Shown piece after piece: positions 1 to 13,500 of a stretch of DNA of 64,000 nt. Both the position numbers and the translations under genes were made by a program. This stretch comes from Agelaius tricolor (lineage: Eukaryota; Chordata; Aves; Passeriformes; Icteridae): contig JALJCS010000004.1 of NCBI GenBank assembly GCA_023055355.1, forward strand, positions 25,908,244-25,972,243, given 5' to 3'. The notes below the pieces were generated by a model. That model was not told the DNA's origin and ran no database searches. It saw only the letters and a list, made by a program, of their open reading frames with translations. How positions within the stretch are numbered: the first letter of the stretch is position 1; each line of letters opens with the position of its first letter.

Positions 1-708
1 GTAAGGGTAATGTAATTTTGAATAATTGTAGGGAAAAAAAATCACTAAACGTTCTTAAGTTTTATTATAGCAGCATGAATAGTGCCACTATAGAGTAGTT
101 AAAGTTGAGTTGCTCTTTGCATTATAAACCCCACATTTTCAGTATCTTGGTCCTTTTGATTTCTGTACATTGAAAATAGATAAATGGAATCTCAAACTAA
201 ATGAAAATGAAACTATTCTTCAAAACAGCTTTTTTCTCCTGCCTTTTAAACACTTTAGAATAGCATGTAGGCTACTTCTCAAAACTTACACTACTTCCTA
301 TAGTACACTGCATTTCTTTCCTTTCTTAAAAAGTAATTTCAAAAGCTGCACAAAATCACTGTTCCTTGTTTTATAGACAACATACACCTGCATCCTGGCA
401 CACATACAACATTGCAGGTGAAGTTCCAAATTGTCATAGTAAAACAAACCCAGATATAAATAAAATTGCATTTTATGATGTTCAAGTGCTAATATACTGT
501 GATCCCAACAGCAACAATGACTTCACAGACTGCATTAGTCAAGTTATAATGCCACATAGCTTTTCTGAGGCAAAGAACCACTTACAAGACAGTCCTTTGT
601 AAGTGTATTATCTCAGCACATGTGCAGATCAAAGACTTTACAGACATTTAGAAAAATAATTATACTCTAAGAAATGCCTTTATTTTTTTCCTTTGCATCT
701 TGTTTACA

Positions 709-780
709 GGACATGTATACAAAACATTGTAAATACAGTTTCACAACACATTAATATAAGAAAAAATGGTATACATGTCC
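709..780. repeat. Inverted repeat, 12-bp arms
   Basis: GGACATGTATAC at 709-720 and its exact reverse complement GTATACATGTCC at 769-780, with 48 bp between. The arms could be ends of a very small non-autonomous element or chance; each contains a palindromic core. Confidence 0.7.
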
Positions 781-3459
781 AAAATTAAAGTTACATCATT
801 AATACTGAAAATCACATGAGTTGCAAATGTAAGGTTAAAATTGTACTTACCTATGTATTTCAAACACTAAAAAATACTGTTACTTTTCTATCACAAATTT
901 GACCATGGAAAAAGTACAACTTTGCAAGCTATAATTTATACCTGTCCTTATTATAAGGGTAATAATCTGAAAATAACAGACAGTTAGCGGTTAGGGGAAT
1001 ACAACCATTCGAAAAATATTATTGGTATTTTCCATCATTAAACCCTAATTATTTACTCAGTGCATTGTGTCACGTAAATTGATCAATTTCAGCTCCATAT
1101 TACTTCCTCTGAAGCCAGAGCCTTCAAGCAAACAGAGATAAATCTTTTGCTTTCCTCAATGTGCTTCAGTGTTACATAGCAATTATATCCATTCTGATTT
1201 TATTTCATCTTGTCCATTACAAATATCTTTTTACTACAGTTGCTTTAAAAACTACATTTTGACTTCTTTCTGATGATTTTAAATTACTTTTTTAATGAAT
1301 TGAGTATTTCTAGAAACTGGAAGACAATTCTGCCAAGTTTTGACCCACAAAGAGTGCAAGAATGAGAAATTTTTATTATATATAAATTAAACTTTAAGTT
1401 TTCTAACAGCAAAACCAAAATGATTGTAATGCAAAAAGATTTTTTTTAGGAATATGTGATATCCCCTTTTTTTAATGCTGCATAATTACTAAGACAGAAA
1501 ATTAAGCTCAAACATGGACTTCAAATTTTCACACTGCAATAGTGGGTATATCGGACTAAATCTAGAACTGCCAAAATAAACTATAGATACTCAGTCAAAT
1601 TAAATTCTTTTACCATTTATATTTCAGTCAAAATCAGTATTTTAAAGACTCTACTACATAAGTCTAATAAACTGAAACCACTGAAAAACTGATATTAAAA
1701 ACCAGTAAGTCATACTCTGAAAATACACCTTGATGGATTTTTGCATGGCAAAAATGGGTGCAGTTTTGAAATATTTCCTTTATGTATTTCTCAGACGGAT
1801 CTAACTTTGTATTTTAGTCTAAAAATCTGGGGGTTTTTTGTCTAATAATCTTAAGTTACATATATGTGCAATCTATGTACTTCCATTCTTTTACCGGTAT
1901 TTTCTATTCTGACTACTTTTAAAAACTTCATAATGAGAAATTATGGTACTGTATTAGGTATAACACACATACCTGTCAAATGCTACAGTTACAAATGGAA
2001 ACTTTTAAATGCCTGTTAATTACTGGTTTTTGATCAAGTGACACCTCTTTGGTGACATTGTCTTTGGTGTCTGGACACACACAAAGTAGGAGTCAGGGCA
2101 GAAATCACTGCTTCAATTCAGTAAATATATTTATATATTTATTATTCACTATGGGTAATAGTTATGGTATATTAAGTGAACAATTAAATGCATACATAAT
2201 AAGATGTAAATATAAATTTTCTGTAAAGTAGACTGAAATTTTTCATTACACACATTACCAGAATAGCCAAATAAAATGAAGCAAACATTTGTTCCCAACA
2301 ATTAAGAATACAGCATTTTAAAAAGGCATTTTTACCTTTAATGGAAGAAAACAGATATTCTTGCTAACAAAGCCAACACTAAAAAACTAATTTTTGCCTA
2401 ATTCAATGTAATCCAAACAACAAGAAAAGTTCAAGCCCAGGAAAGAATCTCCTGAACACACACAACACTGATGTCCTATACTCATAGCTACTCAGTATCT
2501 GAAGAAGATACCTCACTGTGTCAACAGACAGCATGTCTCATAGGCTAAACTTTCAAGCAAGGCATTAATCTTAACATGCTCAAGAAATCAGTATTTCATA
2601 GCCGAAATAAAATTGTACTTAAACCAACTTCTCTTCTTAGGAAGTATTGCTTAAAAAAATTGTAATAGGAAAACTAATAGGTGTCCACACTGCTTTGGTG
2701 TCTTGTTAACCAAGCTTCTATTCCAAAACCATTGTATTCTGATGTTGTAGTCAAGAAACAGTTAGATGAGTTAGAAGATTCCTTTTAATCATGCTTGACT
2801 TGAGGATTTTAAAAATTACTGGAATTCTGGTTATATAACAGGCCAAGAGAAGGTAATCACTGTTTTTCTCCCCTCCAGAAACCCCAGATGGGTAATCAAC
2901 ACAATAATCATTACCTTTCTGAAATTTATACTGGTTAGTAAAGGTGGTGATGGCAAATTTGGCTGTAATCAAAATCCAGTCAAAAATGAGCCTTATGATA
3001 CATTACCAAGAGGCATATTCCAGCCTTTCAAGCAGAGCAACACTGCATGTTAAAAAAATTTGGGATATTTGTTACGGCAGCACGTAAGAATGACTTTCAT
3101 TTTACTCTTTGTGCTGTCACTTTTTTTAAATGATACAATTCTTCCTCCCTTTCATTTGTTTATATCACTTATGAGTTAAAGCCTTTGAAAAACAATCACA
3201 ACTTCTAGCTTGGGAAACTACCTAACATTTTGTGAGAAATTTGGAAACAATAATCAATCAGCCTTTTGTTCTTCCTCCCATTTTCTACTCCCATAGGTTC
3301 TCAAAATCCACACAGGACAAAGCAGATTACTTCTTGCCTTTTTCCAAGGCAGATCAGAGATCATGTCCCTCAGGCAAAACTAATTCAAAGTCCAGACAGA
3401 TTGATATTTCAAATGAGTCCAAGTCAGTAAACATATGCATCAAAATTTTTGTGCCTAGT

Positions 3460-3506
3460 GGATTTTATATTTATATTTATAGTTACATTTATATATTTAT
3501 ATTTAG
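3460..3506. repeat. ATTTAT-type short tandem tract
   Basis: Repeated TTTATA/ATTTAT units with one interruption (agttac). Confidence 0.7.
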
Positions 3507-5720
3507 AAATGCTCTCTCTAGAAGTGCAAGTTCAAGATTAGCCAATTTCTTATGGAAATAAGTATCTCACAGGAAAATAAACAGTTCATTTATCAAAACC
3601 ATATAATGTCCTTCCAAATGAATGGAACATCAAGACACAGTTACTTCCAGCTATAACTATATAAGCTCATTAGCTAGATCATACTGGTATGACAATTTGC
3701 TGGTTTTATGACTAGCAGTACTTAAGTGGTTATAATTATAGTATCTGAAAGGTAGCATCCTAGTAAGATGAATGGAGAACATCAAAAATATTATGCTTTT
3801 TCCTAGTTGGCAGCCACATCCCCTGATGTAGCTAATGGGGTTTTTTGGTAGTCAGCATTTGTCAGGACAAGAAAAATAGCATGTCTTTTGCCTTGCACAA
3901 ACTTTTCCAACCTTTCCTGCTTTGAAAACAGTACTAATAAAAATATATTCAAGTATAAAACTAGCTAGAAAACATATTCACACTATTCATCTTTTACAGC
4001 TATGGTTCATACACTTTTTTAAACAACACCAACGTACTATTCAATAGTAGTTGATAATATTCAGATTTTTCTTTAAGGAATTTAACATCAGAAAATTTAA
4101 AAATGAAAATTAGCTGTCAGAAAACAACACAGACAACCAAAACAGCTTCCAAGTTTCCATTTGGCTCCTCATCTTTTCTTTTTCTGTTTTGTAGACCAAA
4201 TAAATGCTTAATATTTACATTGAATTATTTGGGGTTTAATTCTCATTTCTGACCCAGTTTTAGAAGAAGCACCATATTTAATCATATTGCAGTAAGCACG
4301 TTCCAAAATATTCAGAATTGCACAGCACGATGAGACATATTAACCATTAATAAAGTCAGATGTATAAAAAGAGGATGTAAAACAGACATCTGTTTTACAG
4401 AGAGACAAAATATTGCATAGAATATCCAAAAGAAAAACAAAAATACTGTATATGATTTATCTCAGAACTAGCAAACTTCACAGAAGAAAATAATGGAATC
4501 TTGACTATATGTATGTGAATGGTTTTATTTCACTTGAATGCAAATAGTTCATGAGATCTACCCAGTAAACTTTTAAATCCCCAAGAAAACTTACAAAAAT
4601 AAATTTTGTTCATAAGATAAAAAGAAATAGGAATATATTTTAAATAATTCCTTACAACATCTTATGACATTTGACAATGGAAAAAAAAAAAGCACCAGCA
4701 AGCAACACACAAATGCAAAAATTGTTGACTGACTGTACTTAAGAGAATTTCTTCTTGACACATGATAGCTGTCCTTTCTCTGACAGGCAGCTGAGATTGT
4801 TACAGGGGAAGATACTTAAAAACAAATGAGAGAAGATTAAAGGTATCAAAATCTGTAAATTTAGTCTACATGACACAAGAGCATTATTCATCAGTCAGAA
4901 AGGGTAAGTAATATAGCTGAATTATACAGAAAGTAAAGTATTCCATATTTCTCAGCTATCCTAACAAATTTCCTGTATTGATTTATCTGATTTCATCAGA
5001 AAAAACTTTTTTGATACATCAATGAAGAGATACTTCAAACAGAAAACAAAATACCCTAAAGAAAGCAAAAAATGCCTAACCAAAGCCAGGACCTCCAGAA
5101 GCAAAAGAAGGAACTGTAATGGCTATTCACATGCAATGGAAAACACAGCCTGATAATGGTGGGAAAAGGAAATACTGACATATATTGAATATGTGTGATG
5201 GCAGAATTATCTTAGGTCAGACCAAGGAAAGCTCAGAAATTTTAAAAAAGAACCTAGTACAACTAAATAATCAACTTATGCTATTATTGGATGGTATGTT
5301 AACCAGAATCGTAGCACAACTGGAAAAAAAAAAAGCACCTCTGCAGAATGAAACAGCTAAAACAAATTACCAACACTTAACAAGTGTGCAGGATTTATTT
5401 TAAAGTAGGTTTAGATTGCTCCTATGCACTAAATGCCAGCTAACAGCCAAGGTACATTTTTCAATTTCATGATCTGAAAGGTATTTAGTTCATACTGTCA
5501 TTACTTTTCTATGGTATCAACTGAAGTATGAGAGTAGGGTCATTTGGGAGACTTTCTTCATTGTTCCAGTTGAGGAACTAACGCTAAGGTTGATCCATCT
5601 AAAAAATGTAACAGTAACCACATTATATGTACTGTGTATAAAACAAGTACTATCCTACATTAAATGTTTTATCAAAATGCTCACACTCTAAAAAAGTATA
5701 TTACAGAGACCCAAGTAAAT

Positions 5721-5845
5721 AGAATCATAGAATCACTAAGCCTGAAATGACCTTGAAGATCATTCAAGTTCAACCTTTGACCAAAACCATTGTGTCAACT
5801 AAATCATAGTACTAATTGCTATATCCAGCTGTTTCTGAATCCAAA
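5721..5845 (-). mobile_element. CR1 LINE, 3' end fragment
   Basis: The plus strand reads AGAATCATAGAATCAC and then a decayed version of the usual reverse-complement CR1 tail (gaccttgaagatcattcaagttcaac reads as cc-rich consensus with substitutions). The AGAATCATAGAAT start is the inverse of the CR1 terminal octamer repeat, so the element lies on the minus strand and is strongly 5'-truncated. Confidence 0.65.
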
Positions 5846-6799
5846 CATACAGTAATATTGAACATACAGTAATGACATAAATTTTTAAAAGTTAGTCTAA
5901 ATTAAGACAAAGTAAAACTATAATAGAAATTATTACAGCACCATTGCAGAAATCCAAGTTACAACCCATGCTTTTTATGAGAATTTGAAAAGAACAAGGG
6001 GAGAAATCAGCTGAAGAAACTCTAGGGTGAAGGTGAAGAGACAGTCCAGACAGACTATATATAGCATATTCATGATATTACTTTCATTTCATCTATATTC
6101 ACTTTTCCCCTCACAAATACTTGAATATTCTGCAGGTATCAGTCTACACAATTACACACCGGAACTGCTGTGGTCTAATACCAGTACAGGGTCCTTCAAG
6201 CATGAAAACCATTGCCTGTGAGTGCACAATTTAATATCACCATAAGAGACTCTTCAACTTCAACCTATAGGCACATTTGATGCCAAAATCTATTTGCTAG
6301 AATGTGACCAAGTGTACTGATGTTTGGCATGCAAGAAACAAAGACTACCTTAATTAACACACTTTCCAACTATAGAGAACACTATCTGAGCTTGAACTCA
6401 AGTGTGGGGACCTGTTAAAGATCTGAGTTCCTCAAAACCTTCCCATAGTAGACATTAAAATGACAATACACTTATTACTTATGTGGGCTTCAGCATATTT
6501 GACTGGACATGTAGTTTCTCTCCTGCCTTATAATGTATGAAAGGACTTAGGCTTTTCATTCTAATTTGAATAGGAACCTGCACTACAATTAGCATTTACA
6601 GATATTTATAGGGGTTTAGCACTTATTTTCAGAATTTAATACTGCTTACATAAACACATTTATTTTTAACTATGTTTAAAGGTTGCTGCAGTTACAAAAA
6701 ATACTGGAAATGTAAAACAACCGTATTATGATCAACACAATAACTTGATGTTCTGATGACAATTTCGTGGGCTTGAAGAAAGCAAATTACTTGCACAAG

Positions 6800-7412
6800 A
6801 CACCATGAGAAAGACTAGCAAAGGCAAATGCAGGTACAGAACAACATCTGAAAATGTATCCGTCATGTTCCTACTTTTGTCCACTTGCTGATGACCTTGA
6901 TGCAGTTTTCTGTGATGCCTCATAACTGGAAACTCTTACTGTGCTTTCTAATTACTATATCTAAATAGTCTCATTAGACTACTGCAGAATGCTTTTCTTC
7001 ATCCACAGACATCCACACTACCACTATTGATAGTATTATCTATCTGAGAGCTGAGGTCCAGGACATAAATTATCATTTCCTGTTGAATGACAATGCTATT
7101 TCCACTCCACTAAAAAGGCCTTCCACTGAACGACTTTTGATCAGTATGATTAACATGGATCCTAAAGGCCACATCAGATCAAGTGAAAGTAAAGCATTAT
7201 AAAAACAAAGGCCTTAAATTGTAAATTTCAGAAAACTGTGATAAACTGGCCAAGGACTTCAGAATCTCTTCTTGTCTTATCATCCCTAGTATTGATTGAA
7301 ATCTCTCCACCTTGAAATTGTTGATGAGGACAAATCTATTGAGTCTCATTAAATCCAGCACAGGAATGAAGTCCCCAGAGCATTTGGGACCACTAAAGCA
7401 GATGCTACACAT
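6800..7412 (-). mobile_element. Degenerate DIRS-like retrotransposon reverse-transcriptase relic
   Basis: A minus-strand open frame at 7197-7412 contains GPKCSGDFIPVLDLMRLNRF, followed by FKVERFQSILGMIRQEE and LKSL. This fits the opening of reverse transcriptases of DIRS-type elements, which typically read PKK-G-RPVLDLR-LNRF, then FKME, then the D-x-DAY block. The catalytic DAY block is not recognisable. Further along the minus strand, near 6800-6860, a frame reading SVPAFAFASLSHGVLCK resembles the LPFGL-SAPRVF-K motif. Frames are broken and spacing is too long (about 400 nt), so this is a dead relic. A Ty3-type relic is the main alternative. Confidence 0.45.
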
Positions 7413-9560
7413 TTTAGAAAAATATTCTCTATCCTTGAGAATATGAACTACAGCTGCAATATGAAATAGACATCAATTTATTTCCATAAAAGCTCTAATG
7501 TAAAGGAGTTATTGTAGAACACAGCATCCTTAAAATTTGTACTTAGAGAAAAAAGGTATGTAAAGTAAACCCAACTTGATAAAACAGGTTACAGACCTCA
7601 ACATGCTGCTCACTACAGCTAGACTTGAAAATCTGTGGTCCTCAATACATTTATACATCATTCAAAGCAAATGAATGACCTCAGATTTATCATAAATATT
7701 TTTTCTTTTTTCAGTCTCCTGTTTCATACTGCACATCAACATCAACACAAAAACCTGCTTTTCTCAATGGTACTCTGTTAACCATTGAACTTTGAATATG
7801 TGAGCCAACCAAACAGCCTGAGCTCCAGCACATAGTGCCTATCTGACCACTAACAGAGAGGTCATTGATCTTGCTGTAAGGGACAATATATCATAGGATG
7901 TACACGCTGATAGGCTCAATGCCATTTGAAGAAGTAAGAAAATATTCCTTTGTGACTGTATTTATGGAATAGCTGACACATCCTTATCTAGCTGTTGCAG
8001 ACTGCATATTATTAATGCAGGGAAGACAAACAGAACACAGATTTGTCTGCAATAGTTCGTGCCTCTCTCATTGAAGCAAAAAATAGACATTTATATTATT
8101 TCTATAGATGCTGAGTTTTTCAAAAGCCTGCTGTGACTTCGGTAGACATATCTTGTGATTTGAAAAATCCACATTACTTGATGCAATTACAATTGGCTGT
8201 TTTATACATGATCAGAATATGATCAGAAATACAGAATAGGACTGTCACAATAAATTAATTCCTTTCGCCTTCCGAAGTTCTCTTAACTCAACTTGCCACA
8301 AACATTAATTCTATTCCACTGTGACTCAGGAACTTCACTTACTCCTTTTTCCACTGTTTTTTCTCTTTTTTCCATATTTTTTTCAGGTTTGATATTTTAC
8401 AAAAAGATGACTTAGCAGTTCCATAATAGTAATTTTTTAGCAGATATGAGTTGGCTTTTGCTAGTTTAAGAGAGTTCACTCCTCCATGTTAAAAAATATT
8501 GAATTCAACATCTCCAAACTAGAAAATTTTAGTCTTTTGTAAACTAGGACTATTTGGCAGTTATCAAAAATTAGGGTTTACCTTCTAAACCACGCTAATC
8601 TTGTAAGGTAAGATAGGCAGAAATTTTAAGTCTAGACTGACTAAGAACTGTGAATCATCTTTCTGAAGAAATCCTAAATATTGAACTAAGCTCAGATTAG
8701 AAGTGGCTTGACCCTATAGCTATATTAATATAACCATCAATTTTACATATTACTTAAGCAAGTATTTTTCACAGGACAGGTCAAACTCTTTCCCATACTG
8801 AAGAAATACTGGCAAAATCTCCACTGTGCAAGGTAAAGCAACCTTTCATGCTTTAAAACAGTCTCATGAAACTCCAGTTTTATTTTCTTTCATATTGTGT
8901 TGTTGTAGGACTTGTCTGGAAGAATATGGTTTTATAGCCACTAGAGAAGACATGTCATACTGTCTTCCCTTTTTTTTTTTTTCTATTTGAGTGACTCAAA
9001 GGATTCATTTAACACCTTCAGAAGCATTGACTAGAGAATGGAAAATAAAAAAAACTAGCAACTCCTGAACCCTCAATTCTCTTTTTTTTTTTTAATTCTA
9101 GAATTTACTCTATCTTGCTCTAGACAGAGAAATTCCTCCTGCCTTGTACATGTTCTGAACAACTTTGACAGAAGGTCTACTTGTAGATTGACTGAGCTAC
9201 TACTGCAATGCAGAAATTATTTAATATCATCATTGTATCGTCACTGTATCATCACTGCAGTCAAATAAACTGTAGAGTTTTCTAGGGTGTTTGGGATTTT
9301 TGCCACCCTTTTTTATATGCAACAGCTCTTTATGCTGGCATTCCACACTATTTCAAATTACCTTGGTAAACAACATCACATGGTACAGTGTCAAGTAGAC
9401 AAGAATGTGTTGGACACTACAAGCTGTAAACGCTAAATAAACACATCTTTGGAAACCCAGTACTGATTCTGGGTTTAACTGGTTTGACTCACGTGTAATT
9501 TCACAATTTTATTACAATCTGCACACTCTAAGTAAGATGAGAAAGGGAAGAAAAGTTTTT

Positions 9561-9640
9561 TGGCAATACACAACTTCAGAAGGCAGTGTATTGCATATTG
9601 TGGCAATACACAACTTCAGAAAGCAGTTCCAAGATAGTAG
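9561..9640. repeat. 40-bp tandem duplication
   Basis: The 21-mer TGGCAATACACAACTTCAGAA begins at 9561 and again at 9601, identical in both, followed in each case by a GCAG-containing stretch. The second half of the unit has diverged. Confidence 0.85.
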
Positions 9641-10392
9641 AAGGCATGTGAAAGTTGTTTATAGAAATTCGTCCTTGCCTTCTTCCTTCTTAATCTTTCT
9701 AAGAAAGAAGCAAACATATTTTTTGTATTTCTTAGAGACTGAAACATATATATAAGTTCATAAACCTGAAAGAAGTTCTGAGTAGTGAGTGTTTGGCAGA
9801 TCATTAGACTGAATGTTTTCCCTGACATTCACCAAAAACATAAAACCATTCTGCAAATGTGCGTATTGTTCCAACTTCATGAACTAGTTAACCATTTCAA
9901 AAGATATTATAGTTAATTTTTCCAGGTAATTTTTATAGAGCAGTTTTTTGTATCTTAAACCACTAATATTCTTTGTGATTCACACAAATACTTTGCTTAG
10001 TGAAAAGAACATCTTCCCCTGAACTATGAAAATCAGTCTGGAGAATTTAGTAATTGAAAGCTCCTGTCCTACAGAAGAGGAAGATAAAAACATAATTAAC
10101 ACCAAATTGGATAAAGAAATTTATACTCTTGGCAATTCAATCCTACTTTTCTTCAGATGAAACTAAATCTTAATTTTTTAAGGCTGATCCATTCTATGTA
10201 TGCAAGGGGCCATATATGCTGGTACGCAGTCAGACCAATAAACTCAGATACTCAATTATATTTTGGCAATAATAGAGAATAACAGAGATCTAAAAAATGC
10301 AACACTACAAAGAACTTTGATTACTCTGTGCATTGATATTGTACAGATGGATATTAAAATGAACCCTATGAGCATAAAGCAGAATAACATAC

Positions 10393-10552
10393 TTTTTGAT
10401 ATGTTGTTTTAGCTGTGTGAGCATATTCATGGTCTTGCAGTACTTTTTGTATATCAGCACTGAGAGCCTCTAGCTGCTTTATCAGCTCAGCCTGCTGTGT
10501 TCTATCTTCAATGTTTTGTCTGTAAAGTTTCTGTAGCTCCTCTAGCTCCTTT
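10393..10552 (-). CDS. CNTLN: CNTLN exon F (last exon visible in the window)
   Basis: A 160-nt minus-strand exon, acceptor ttgcacag and donor CAAAAA|GTATGT. One leading base completes a Lys codon with the two bases ending exon E; 53 codons follow, starting KELEELQKLYRQNIED, continuing TQQAELIKQLEALSAD, and ending HEYAHTAKTTYQK in phase 0. Human centlein has KELQELQNLYKQN, TAQQAELIQQL and SYQK in the same arrangement. The peptide is coiled coil. In human the protein continues LYNELH; I searched positions 1-10392 on the minus strand by eye and did not find that exon, so it probably lies outside the window. Confidence 0.92.
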
Positions 10553-12849
10553 CTGTGCAAAACAAGCAATAAACAGAAATTAAGAAAAAGAACAATGACC
10601 TCTGTTAAAAAATTGTATGCAAATAATTTTATTGTAGATAATGAGCTTCCTATCTTCATTTATTTTTCTGTCAATTGCCTTACAAACACTCTAAGTTACA
10701 TAGAAAATATTTACCATACACTTTTGAGAAATATCTAAAAAACAGTTGCCTTTCAAAATGGGATGCCTTTCTATTTCCCTGTAATGCTTTAACTGCTCTA
10801 AAATAAATAAATTTCCACTACTTCATCTCATTCTAATCAATATTCAGTTAACTCTTTAGCAGTAAGTCTCAAAATGTAAAATACACAGAACACATCAACT
10901 GTAAGTAAGTTGTTGGGTTTTTTTACCTAGAACAATCAGAAAAAGGTAAAACTCTTTCCTGAACTTGCAGAGTATGTGTGAAGCAACCTTTTTTTTTTGA
11001 CATGCATCTACTCCCTAGAAACATGAATATGTTTGCTGATAAATTACTTTTTGTCTGCAGGTACAGAATACTGCACCATAAACAAAGTAAGGAAAACCTT
11101 TAGTGCATATCATATAACATAATAAAAGCCTTATAAAGACAATAAGAGGAATGGTGTTGTAATGCAACCATAGGATAGATCTAGTATAATCAGATTTCTT
11201 AATAATTTCACTGTACTGCCGATGGACTTTCTAAATTAAGATAAAAGCACAGTAACACTTACTATAAACAGTGATTAAGACTTTGAATATTTTCTACAAC
11301 ATACATTGAAAGTACCGATGACTCTATTAATCTCTGCTTATGTATTTTCTACTTAGTTCCCTTTTAATTCACAAGCACATTTCAAACTAGTATTACACAG
11401 AGATACCAAAATATATATTTAGCACTCCAACTAATTTTCTTCCTTACTTCCTCAAAGAATTGTCTTTTTAACCTCTAACACATATGTAATATTTCTGTGA
11501 CTGGAATTATCATTAACAGGAGCTATCATTGCATTTTTCTAATGCTTCTGGAGATATCTAGGTAAAGATTCATGTATAAAAGGTAAGCAGCAATACCTTC
11601 ATTGTCTTCTTCCAGGGAAAACAGAATCACAAATAAACCATTTTAAGGGAAATTCACAGAAGTTTTTCCTAAAACCTGTGCCACTAATTAGAATTTGTGA
11701 CTGAATGATTATTCAATACAGATACATCTGAATAATTACATATGAATTTAAACTGCATGTGCAATACAACAGTCAGATAGTTTTATTGTTAAAAAGCATT
11801 TCACAATATGCTTTTTACATATTGTAAAAATGTAAAACAAATTTCACAAAACCTGTTATGAGAGCAACAAAGTATAACACTTAAGGACACACTAACCATG
11901 CTTACTCGGACTTAACACTAAGTCCTGCTGTTCTGCATGAATTGTAAAGTAGTTCCCCAAAATTAACAAAGGTAGAGATACACTAAAGACTCCTGATGTA
12001 TGAAAGTGCAACTGCAGTATGTATTGCATATGTACTAATTTAATTCTGTTCAGAAGAATAGCAGCAGAACTACAGACAAGTGATATACCAGGGCTTTCTG
12101 ACAGCTCTACAACAGGCTTCCAAACAAGCTCTTCTTTAATTTCCCTGACTGCATGTATATAATTGAAAATAACACATCTTTTCACTGCAGTTGGAACACA
12201 GACTATATTAATTTTGCACAGGTTCTCCAATCAAATCTTCATTTTGTTGTGGAAGGGAAAAACATGGGATAATGTTGAACCCTCAAGACCAGTCTGCTAT
12301 ATTGCTACTCTTTAATTTGTATGCAAACATCAATGCAGTTATCTGCGTCTGTCACCCGAGAATGCAGTATTATGTGTTCTCTAATGGTCTGCCCACAAAG
12401 TGTATTCAGGTCAATGGGAATCTTTTTTGTTGACTTTATCAGACTTCCAGTTATATCCTTAAGGGAAGGCGGTGGGAAGGGGAAACTAAATCTTGCAGCC
12501 AGCCACACAAGAACCACAGCACAGTCAGAACACATTAACACATTTGTTTATGTTAAATTCAAGGCTTTTTAAGTGTAAGAAAATTCAGTCACAGTTCCAT
12601 TACAATACATTCTAGAAATCAAACTTTATTTATTCCTACTTGTACTTTAACTTGCTTTTGTCTTTAGTGAATGAGGCACTATTTTTACATTGCAAATCAA
12701 TGGGGGAGCCTTCTTTTATTTCACTTTTACAGACCAATATTGAAATTACGCTAACCTTTACCAGGCACAATTCAGTACCAATGTGCAATACAAACAATTA
12801 TGCATAAATAAGCACTTTGATAGCAAATGTGCCAAATCAACGAGGGGAG

Positions 12850-13500
12850 TTTTAAATTAGGAACGGAAGGGATCAAAGATGTTGATGAAACGGCAAGTGA
12901 GGGAGCTGTGGCCTGGACTGGCAGGCAAAATGAGACAGGTAGATACAGACAGAAAAGACCTTGTGATGAGCAGCAGAATGTTCAGGGAGGATGTTCACTT
13001 TAAGCACATAAATAACGGGCTGCTGACAGTATGAGGGCGGTTCATAAGAGTCTTCCTGGTGAGAGGAGAAATGGGTGATAATATCTTCACAAAAACTCAT
13101 TCGGAAAGAACCAGTGAAGTTCTGGAGAAATGGGTGTGGGGATCTTCAAGCCACTCAAGTTTGTTGCAGAACCAAGTCCATGCTGAACTTCAGGGCAAAA
13201 TGTGCAGGCTTATTAGACTTACGAATATTAACTTCTCCAGCCAGGATGGGCTTAAAGCTAGTTTTCACAGCCATGCAATGCATGATGGGGGTGAGGGGGA
13301 TACAGCTTACAGGGGGAATGTAGTAGGTGATTCAGGAAGGCTTTATCTTCCTAGAACCTCAGCCAGTGGGAAAAGGAGGAGGGGGGCAACATGCAGTCAG
13401 GAATTTAGGATAAAGGAGGCCATGTCTTCCAAAAACCCAAGACTCCTTTGTCTCCTTTGTAGAAACTGGTGTTTTACAGTGTGATTTTCCACACACTGGG
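12850..13500. other. GC-richer unassigned block upstream of the CR1
   Basis: This stretch is clearly richer in G than the surrounding intron and directly abuts the CR1 endonuclease remnant at 13500. It has overlapping plus-strand open frames, the longest 13059-13484 (141 codons), and a repeated 13-mer GGAGAAATGGGTG at about 13063 and 13122. It may be the 5' untranslated region or ORF1 of the same CR1, but I recognise no ORF1 motif, so the assignment is open. Confidence 0.35.

Larger units (their letters stand above)
1..10392 (-). other. CNTLN: CNTLN intron downstream of exon F (partial)
   Basis: Non-coding AT-rich intron that runs off the low-coordinate edge. It holds a small CR1 3' fragment at 5721-5845, a degenerate DIRS-like reverse-transcriptase relic at about 6800-7412, an AT hexamer tract near 3460-3506 and a 40-bp tandem duplication at 9561-9640. 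A possible plus-strand exon at 377-598 is discussed under findings. I see nothing interpretable in the rest. Confidence 0.75.

Noticed and set aside
12305..12572. Overlapping open frames on both strands, possibly a small gene
   Set aside because: No start context, motif or splice sites consistent with a gene; neither peptide resembles a known family or centlein.
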